A program made the translations under genes and the position numbers. This document shows positions 57,901 to 64,000 of a stretch of DNA of 64,000 nt, one piece after another. A model generated the notes under the pieces. It was given only the letters and a program-made list of their open reading frames with translations, was not told where the DNA came from and searched no databases. Position 1 is the stretch's first letter; every line of letters starts with the position of its first letter. The stretch comes from Procambarus clarkii (taxonomy: Eukaryota > Arthropoda > Malacostraca > Decapoda > Cambaridae): NCBI RefSeq assembly GCF_040958095.1, contig NC_091220.1:27610481-27674480 (forward strand), given 5' to 3'.

Positions 57901-58464
57901 TGCTGTGCTCATGCCGAAGGACGATCCTGGAAACAAGCTATGTATGCTTTTCTCAGGAACTACAGTGCAACACCACATGGAACACTGGGCAAGTCGCCTG
58001 GCGAACTTTTATTTGGACGTCCTATGAGGATCGCATTACCTGTCATGCCAACCGAGGTAACAGATAAAAGTCTCGCTCAGAAGGATGCATTAGCCAAGGG
58101 CAAAATGAAAATTGCTCATGATCAACGTGCAAAGGAACAATTCATAAAGGTTGGAGATACTGTTCTCGTTAAAAAGAAACAAGAGGAAAAGCTAGATATG
58201 CCATATGATACAAAACCATATAAAGTGATTAGTGTAAAAGAAACTATTGTAACAGCGAGTAATAGAGATCATAGTATAACACATAATATGGCCTATTTCA
58301 AAGTGATTCCAACTAGTGTAGAAAATGATGAAGTGCAAAGTCGTACAAACGAAAAAGAAAAAATGACTTATAACCCAACAAACAATTCATCAAGGGATAT
58401 TCTTGTATTTAAGGACTCTCGTCCTAAACGTCATGTTAAACGCCCCACACGATTTGATGATTAA
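54920..58464 (+). pseudogene. gypsy Pol: CCHC, protease, RT, RNase H, integrase
   Basis: Same frame as Gag up to about 57275, with stops at 55025 (TGA), 55184 (TAA), 56162 (TGA), 56414 (TGA), 56828 (TGA) and 57014 (TAG), then a frameshift before 57340. Knuckles: CYNCGGDYPHQGSVC and CYECGKLGHFGVMC. Protease: VLIDTGSNIDTI. RT: VFSKLDLNKGYHQLELDVES, SFGINSAAEVF and MSDDIIVYG, where YxDD would be expected but M-S-D-D is seen. RNase H: ELTVDASPVGLGAVLAQ. Integrase: HQGHQGLVRTIQLLREKVWF, MDFCGPLPTG, VKTDNGPPFNEQD and PLHPQANGEVERI, an open 374-codon frame ending at 58464. Confidence 0.92.
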
Positions 58465-58502
58465 TTGTGTTCCTATTTAATGCAAAGTGTCTACTTGTTA
58501 TG

Positions 58503-58743
58503 CTGAACTAGTTCCGCGAGCGCTATGTTATGGGTTCGTATCCTGGCCGGGGAGGATTTACTGGGCGCAATTCCTTAACTGTAGCCTCTGTTTAACGCAA
58601 CAGTAAAATGTGTACTTGGATGAAAAAACGATTCTTCGCGGCAGGGGATCGTATTCCAGGGACCTGCCCGAAACGCTACGCGTACTAGTGGCTGTACAAG
58701 AATGTAACAACTCTTGTATATATCTCAAAAAAAAAAAAAAAAA
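58503..58743 (+). mobile_element. tRNA-like SINE sharing a LINE tail, with poly(A)
   Basis: A B-box GGGTTCGTATCC sits at about 58531, followed by TGGCCGGGGAGGATTTACTG and a body of about 110 bases. The 3' part (from about 58668) reads CCTGCCCGAAACGCTACGCG and TAGTGGCTGTACAAG, which matches the 3' UTR of the LINE at 43.4 kb and 1.6 kb, then A17. The head is eroded on the 5' side. It is inserted in the gypsy 3' UTR, so it is younger than the gypsy element. Confidence 0.78.
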
Positions 58744-59004
58744 TTAATATTGTTTGAATAATGCAGATATCTCATTCAATATTTTGTAACTTTGTATTAC
58801 AGTTTCTTTCACTTTTGTTTAACATTGCATTTGTATTTTTAACATTGAAATCCTGTGTGGTAAAGATTAAGTTATTTAAATTCTTTGTGTGCTTAATTAA
58901 TGTTAAATGTATGCAATATCTCTTGATATGTTAATAACTTACTTTGTGTCAATAACTTTGCTTTGTGCTACAAGCATGGTAGACATCCTGTATTCATTCT
59001 TTTT

Positions 59005-59019
59005 AAAGAAAAGGAGGGA
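59005..59019 (+). promoter_or_regulatory. Polypurine tract of the gypsy element
   Basis: AAAGAAAAGGAGGGA lies immediately before the 3' LTR start TGTCATG. Confidence 0.85.
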
Positions 59020-59228
59020 TGTCATGTTCACAGAAAACGGTACCATCCGTTTTCTATGTGCGGCGGCTCAGACGCCAGCAGAGAGGTAAACAAGAGTGTA
59101 CAGGACGCCCACCAAGCTTGGTAGCTACTAGTCATGTAATCGTTTATAAGTATTAAAGTCAGTATCCAAGCAATGGCTTTATATCAACCCTACAACCAAG
59201 ACTTCCTCAGCAACACACAAACACCACA
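59020..59228 (+). repeat. 3' LTR of the gypsy element
   Basis: TGTCATGTTCACAG to AACACCACA; differs from the 5' LTR at roughly ten sites and four small indels. Followed by the duplicated target GCCCC. Confidence 0.95.
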
Positions 59229-59308
59229 GCCCCTTTTTTGCCAAACTTCCCTACCCTATTGTGGCTAAAATATACCACCTTGAGGTTACCTTGAGGTGCT
59301 TCCGGGGC

Positions 59309-62300
59309 TTAGCGTCCCCGCGGCCCGGTCGTCGACCAGGCCTCCTGGTTGCCGGACTGATCAACCAGGCTGTTGGACGCGGCTGCTCGCAGCCTGACGT
59401 ACGAGTCACAGCCTGGTTGATCAGGTATCCTTTGGAGGTGCTTATCCAGTTCTCTCTTGAACACTGTGAGGGGTCGGCCAGTTATGCCCCATATGTGTAG
59501 TGGAAGCGTGTTGAACAGTCTCGGACCTCTGATGTTGATAGAGTTCTCTCTCAGAGTACCAGTTGCACCTCTGTTTTTCAACGGGGGTATTCTGCACATC
59601 CTGCCATGTCTTCTGGTCTCATGTGATGTTATTTCTGTGTGCAGGTTTGGGACCAGCCCCTCTAATATTTTCCACGTGTAAATTATTATGTACCTCTCCC
59701 GCCTGCGCTCAAGGGAGTACAGTTTTAGGCTCTTTAGTCGGTCCCAATAGTTTAGATGTTTTACTGAGTGGATTCTAGCAGTAAAGGATCTCTGCACGCT
59801 CTCCAGGTCAGTAATTTCTCCAGCTTTGAAAGGTGCTGTCATTGTGCAGCAGTACTCCACTCTAGAGAGCACAAGCGTTTTGAAAAGTATCTTCATCGGT
59901 ATAGCATCTCTAGTGTGAAAAGTTCTTGTTATCCAACCTGTCATTTTTCTTGCAGTTGTGACGGCTACTTTATTGTGTTCTTTAAAGGTAAGGTCTTCCG
60001 ACATGAGTACACCCAGATCCTTTACATTGCCTTTTCGTTCTATGTTATGATTTTCCTGAGTTTTGTACGTGGTTTCCGTTTTTATATTTTCATTTTTTCC
60101 ATAGCGCATGAGCTGGAACTTATCTTCGTTAAACACCATATTATTTTCTGTAGCCCATAGAAGGACCTGATCTACATCTGACTGGAGGTTCGCCGTGTCC
60201 TCTATGTTGCCTACTCTCATGAAGATCCTAGTGTCATCTGCAAAGGATGATACAGTGCTATAGGTTGTGTTCTTGTCTATGTCCGAAATGAGGATGAGAA
60301 AAAGTGCTGGAGCAAGCACAGTACCCTGGGGGACTGAGCTCTTCACGGTTGATGGGCTGGATTTTATTTTGTTGACTATTACACATTGGGTTCTGTTGGT
60401 CAGGAAATTGTAGATCCATCTGCCTATTTTTCCGGTAATTCCTTTTGAACGCATTTTATGTGCAATAACACCATGGTCACATTTATCAAAAGCTTTTGCG
60501 AAATCTGTGTAAATTACATCCGCGTTATGTTTGTCTTCCATAGCATCTAATGCCATATCATAGTGGTCCAGCAACTGCGACAGGCAAGAGCGCCCTGTTC
60601 TGAAACCATGTTGTCCGGGGTTATGGAGTTGCTGTGATTCCATGTATTTTGTGATTTTACTTCTTAGCACTCTCAAAAATTTTTATGATGTGCGATGTTA
60701 GCGCTATCGGTCTGTAATTTTTTGCCTCTGCCTTATTTCCTCCTTTATGAAGTGGTGCTATCTTTGCTGTTTTAAGTATATCAGGAATAACGCTTTGTCT
60801 CCACAGAATGTGGAGGGCCTGCGATAGTGGTTTTTTACAGTTCTTTATGAATATGGAGTTCCAAGAATCCGGGCCTGGTGCAGAGTGCATAGGCATACTG
60901 TTTATGGCTTCTTCAAAATCCAGTGGGGATAGGGTGACGTCTGATATATGATTTGATGTTGGTATCGTGTCCATGAAAAATTCATTTGGGTTATCAATCT
61001 TTAGTGTGTTTAATGGCTCGCTGAAAACAGAGTCGTACTGCGTCCTCAGTAGCTCGCTCATTTCTTTGTTGCCATCGGTGAAAGTTCCATCTTCTTTTCG
61101 CAGGGGCCCGATACTAGATGTGGTTTTTGATCTTGATTTTGCATAGGAGAAAAAATATTTCGGATTTCTTTCTATTTCACTGATGGCCTTTTGCTCTCTT
61201 TGCCTCTCCTGGGTTTTGTATGATTCTTGTAGCTTCCGTTCAATTGTTTCTATTTCTCTACCTAACCTTCTTCGCCGTTCTTGAGATAGGGTGCTACTCT
61301 CAAGTTGTTCCGCGATTCGTTTTCTTCGCCAATATAGGGAACGACGTTCCCGTTCCAATCTGCATCTCTTCCTCTTTTTTCTTAGAGGTATGCGGTTTGA
61401 ACATATTTCTAGTGCTACTGAGCTTATTTTTTCCAGGCACTGGTTCAGGTTTGCATTTTCTAGCTGTTCTTCCCAGTTTATTTCTGTGAAGTCCTGGTTT
61501 ATTTGCTCCCAGTTTATCTGTTTATTATTGAAGTTGAATTTGCTGAAATCTCCTCCACCGGGAATCTGGACTGGTTTTGAAGGTCTACTCCCCATGGTTG
61601 TCATAACTTCAATTAAGTTGTGATCTGAGTAACAGGTATTTGTAATCATTATGTTCCTGATCAATTCATCATTATTAGTGAAAATGAGGTCCAGCGTGTT
61701 CTCCTTCCTAGTTGGTTCTACTATTTGCTGGTTTAAGGCAAACATCCGTAGCAGGTCATTTGCATGTGCCTGTTCATTTAGGCTACTTCCTGGTATTCTT
61801 TCTGATATTACTGTATTAGCCAGGTGCTTCCATTTCAGGTGCCGTAGGTTGAAGTCCCCAAGCAGGATGATGTTCGGAGCTGGATTTGTGAGGTTTTCCA
61901 AGCAGTGTTCTATTTTCATTAGTTGGTCTTTAAACTGCTGAGGGTTTGCCTCCGGTGACTTATATACAAGGACAATAACTACATTTAAAATCTCTATTTT
62001 GATTATCAGTACTTCCACCATATCATTTGAGGTGTTTAGCAGCTCAGTACAGATGAGTGTGTCTTTGATGGAGAGGCTGACCCCACCCTGAAGCCGGTGT
62101 TTCCTATCACATCTGAAAAGATTGTATTCAGAGATCCATATTTCACCATCATGGTAGCCCTTTGTGTGGGTTTCTGTTAGGGCTGCAAACACTGCATTTG
62201 CCTCATGAAGGAGACCATCTATAAATTGAACTTTGTTGGTTTTGCGTGTTTTTATACCCTGGATGTTGGCAAATATAAATGATGTTATCGTGTTAGTGGA

Positions 62301-62330
62301 AGTGCTGGAAGCCTTACTTGGTGTTAATAT
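59309..62330 (-). pseudogene. LINE ORF2 (endonuclease-RT) with a single 2-bp frameshift
   Basis: Endonuclease: IFANIQG, FAALTETHTKGYHDGEIWIS, NIILLGDFNLRHLKWKHLAN, LDLIFTNNDE and CYSDHNLIEV. A basic linker RKKRKRCRLERERRSLYWRR follows. RT: MHSAPGPDSWNSIF, KNYRPIALTSHIIKIFE, QHGFRTGRSCLSQLLDHYDM, VIYTDFAKAFDKCDHGVIAH, SSVPQGTVLAPALFLILISD and SSFADDTRIFMRVGNIED. The C-terminus has LSRVEYCCTMTAPFKAGEIT and GPRLFNTLPLHIWG. Near 60670 copy B has GAGAGTG where copy A has GAGAGAGTG; this 2-bp loss is the frameshift between 511-codon and 455-codon frames. A stop lies at the ORF2 start (TAA in the SLPEP segment of copy A). Otherwise intact. Confidence 0.93.
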
Positions 62331-63334
62331 CTGAGGCTCTGGTTAGGAGGCCACTGTGTTTGCGTCCAGGGTGTGTCGGTTTGGAAGTGATTCGTCCAGT
62401 TTTGGTAGTAGGACGGGTGTTGTCTGGTGTAGTACCTGTGTGTTTGTTGGTAATTTGAATTCCAGTCTTGTGGGTATCTCCGTTCCCCTCTGTAATCCTG
62501 TAGTGGTTCCATCTGACTGTTCCTCTCTCTTATATTTACTACTCTGTTTCTGCCTTCCTCTAAAAAATTTCCAGTAGTGTCATATTGATCTTCCTGTCTA
62601 TAACGCTCTGTACCTCTCACATGGAATACCGGACACTGAAGATTGTAGCATTTTTTGTCCCTAATTGAAAATTGACATAATTTAGGGTAGAAGTATCTAC
62701 ACCCTGTTCCAAAACGGCATGTACCCCTCTCCAACATGTTCCTGCATTTTCGAGGATGCAGAAAATGGCATTTTGCTCCTAATTTTCCATATTTGCATAT
62801 TCCTTTAGCGTAAAATTTGCAAATGTGTTCCGGTTTTGCGTTTTTCAAAGTATTTATATCTGTGACTGCCTTGTCTAACTCTTTATTGGCGCCATCTCCG
62901 TTTTTCGTCCCAATTCCTTCATCTATGCACTCTGTTTCACTGTTGCTCTCATCGTTTATATTATCTGGCTCTGCAATATTGCTGTTATTTTGTACCACAA
63001 TAGTCTCCTCCTCCACACTACTGCTGCGGTTCTCCAAACTATCTGTTCCTGAGTTTTGGTCGTTATCCAATGTTGACTTTTCCCAGTCCGCATATATCAC
63101 TGGTAGCCTGTCTGTGAATGATAATCTCTGTGACTCGGGAATGTTTTTCATCAGTTTAGTTATGTTCTCTAACATTAATCTGTCATCTTTGCAAACCCAG
63201 TAAATTCCTTGCCTTTTTATGCATCCTGGAGCTAATTCTGTACAGCCCAGGTGGAATCTTATGTTACAGATGCAGCACGTTACGCCTGCATTTCGTTTTC
63301 CCAGTACTCCCGAACACTCGCCTCACCTCTCCAT
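62324..63334 (-). pseudogene. LINE ORF1 with PHD-like and CCCH zinc fingers
   Basis: From ATG 63334 the frame meets TGA at 63325-63323, then reads GECSGVLGKRNAGVTCCICN, IRFHLGCTELAPGC and IYWVCKDDRLM, a C-x2-C...H-x2-C...W-x-C pattern like PHD-type fingers; the TGA sits where the first Cys would be. After an acidic spacer come CCCH fingers HICKFYAKGICKYGKLGAKC and CRNMLERGTCRFGTGCRYFY (last His replaced by Tyr; copy A has His). A third Cys-rich segment, CQFSIRDKKCYNLQCPVFH, follows. The C-terminus is Gln/Tyr/Trp-rich. If the first ATG is not used, translation could start at 63175. Predicted RNA-binding. Confidence 0.8.
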
Positions 63335-63345
63335 TGTCTGGTGTA

Positions 63346-63606
63346 TTGTGTTGTATTTGAGAGTCACTGTATGGATCACTTGTTGATGTCAGTCCTTTTA
63401 ACTCTTTATAAAGTTATATGTATATATATTTATATGTTTAATATTTATAATATTACATGTTATATAATATAACATATTATATAATAATATGTTATATATA
63501 TATATATACCACCTACGATTTTTTTTTCCATGATCAGGGAACACAAATGAACACTTTTATAAGATGAAAGAATTTTGTGGATTTTTTTTTGTTGCGCCTG
63601 TGGGTG
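63346..63606. other. AT-rich spacer with TA runs
   Basis: Contains ATATAT runs at about 63419-63510 and no gene. Confidence 0.6.
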
Positions 63607-64000
63607 TTAACCCTTTAACTGTGTCGCCTCCAAATCTCCAAATATGACACCCCCCCCCCCCCCCGTGCGCAGGAAATATATTATCTTGAAAAAATTATTT
63701 TGTTCTTTTAAAGTGTCAAAAACCCTTCCCTCAGTATGGGTATGTCAAAAAAAATTCAAATTGTACTTGCTTTGGCTGCTATGGGGTCCGTAAGTTGGCG
63801 CGTGATGTCATCATTCCCAGTTCTCCCGTGACGTACGCTCCCGGGCCAGTAAGGCGCCTGGGGCGGGGTGCGCGAGTTGCCGTGATTATATTTTTCTTCA
63901 TTTTTTGCGCACAGTTCCAAATAAATTTTATTTGTTTTTACGTGCTAACCTTATGTATAATGAACACGTACACTATATTATGGCAGTAAAACATCTGTAC
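63607..64000 (-). mobile_element. TTAA element, second copy (inverted, uninterrupted)
   Basis: TTAA (63607-63610), CCCTTTAACTGTGT, a C-tract (63650-63664), then sequence that aligns with the complement of 8758-8538 and, directly joined, with the complement of 6960-6790. It therefore lacks the pogo-like insert at 6965-8535. Runs off the window end. Confidence 0.8.

Larger units (their letters stand above)
53469..59228 (+). mobile_element. Complete Ty3/gypsy element with LTRs and 5-bp duplication
   Basis: 5' LTR 53469-53674, 3' LTR 59020-59228, flanked by GCCCC on both sides (53464-53468 and 59229-59233). Coding order is Gag, CCHC, protease, RT, RNase H, integrase, the normal gypsy order. A SINE sits in the 3' UTR. 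LTRs differ at roughly ten positions plus small indels. The coding frame has seven stops and a frameshift, so it is inactive. Confidence 0.95.
59277..63345 (-). mobile_element. CR1-like LINE copy B, nearly full length
   Basis: Minus-strand 5' region, ORF1 (63334-62324), ORF2 (about 62330-59309) and 3' tail ending TCAAGGTAACCTCAAGGT (59277). ORF1 and ORF2 overlap slightly. ORF2 has one obvious lesion, a 2-bp deletion. Copy A (10-14 kb) is collinear. The tail matches the tRNA-Thr SINE tail. The 5' end beyond 63345 is not defined. Confidence 0.92.

Overview
This window is eukaryotic, and it reads as a repeat-dense intergenic region of an arthropod genome. My best guess is a decapod crustacean, perhaps a freshwater crayfish. 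The guess rests on the mix of tRNA-headed SINEs, DIRS-type tyrosine-recombinase retrotransposons, CR1-like LINEs and Tigger/pogo and piggyBac DNA transposons, and on repeat types I associate with decapods; it is inference. I found no host protein-coding gene, rRNA, genuine tRNA gene, operon or CRISPR array. Almost every long reading frame belongs to a transposable element or to a simple repeat read as codons.

Layout, left to right. 1-15.9 kb: a DIRS element in several pieces (1-952, 2499-2807, 8939-10090, 14218-14405), split by a Tigger element (953-2496, itself holding a LINE fragment), a second Tigger relative (2810-8936) that contains polypurine satellites, a TTAA-flanked element (5382-8759), a third pogo-like element (6965-8535) and a SINE, then LINE copy A (10097-14217, itself hit by a SINE and a MITE) and a fold-back piggyBac-type element (14406-15902). 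15.9-22.4 kb: a minus-strand Ty3/gypsy fragment, then a piggyBac transposase split by a complete Tigger transposon (19611-22078). 22.4-28.3 kb: LINE pieces, a DIRS RNase H/tyrosine recombinase fragment, a 500-N scaffold gap and two minisatellites. 30.0-43.2 kb: a LINE whose ORF1 is split by an 11.3-kb minus-strand LTR element with 2.8-kb LTRs and integrase upstream of reverse transcriptase (Gmr1-like order). 43.3-53.1 kb: three more LINEs (one with RNase H), SINEs and a TTAA-family element. 53.5-59.2 kb: a complete but decayed Ty3/gypsy element with LTRs and a 5-bp target duplication. 59.3-63.4 kb: a nearly full-length LINE copy B with a zinc-finger ORF1. 63.6-64 kb: an inverted second copy of the TTAA element seen at 5.4-8.8 kb.

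How the parts work together: two SINE families carry 3' tails matching the 3' ends of LINEs in the same window, the hallmark of SINEs mobilised by a partner LINE. Several insertions can be dated relative to one another because the interrupted host element resumes on the far side. The most interesting items are the copia-like gene order of the giant-LTR gypsy element, the PHD-like plus CCCH zinc-finger ORF1 of the LINE, the two LINE/SINE tail pairs, and a minisatellite that looks like an expanded LINE 3'-terminal repeat. All calls are from reading the sequence; no database search was run.
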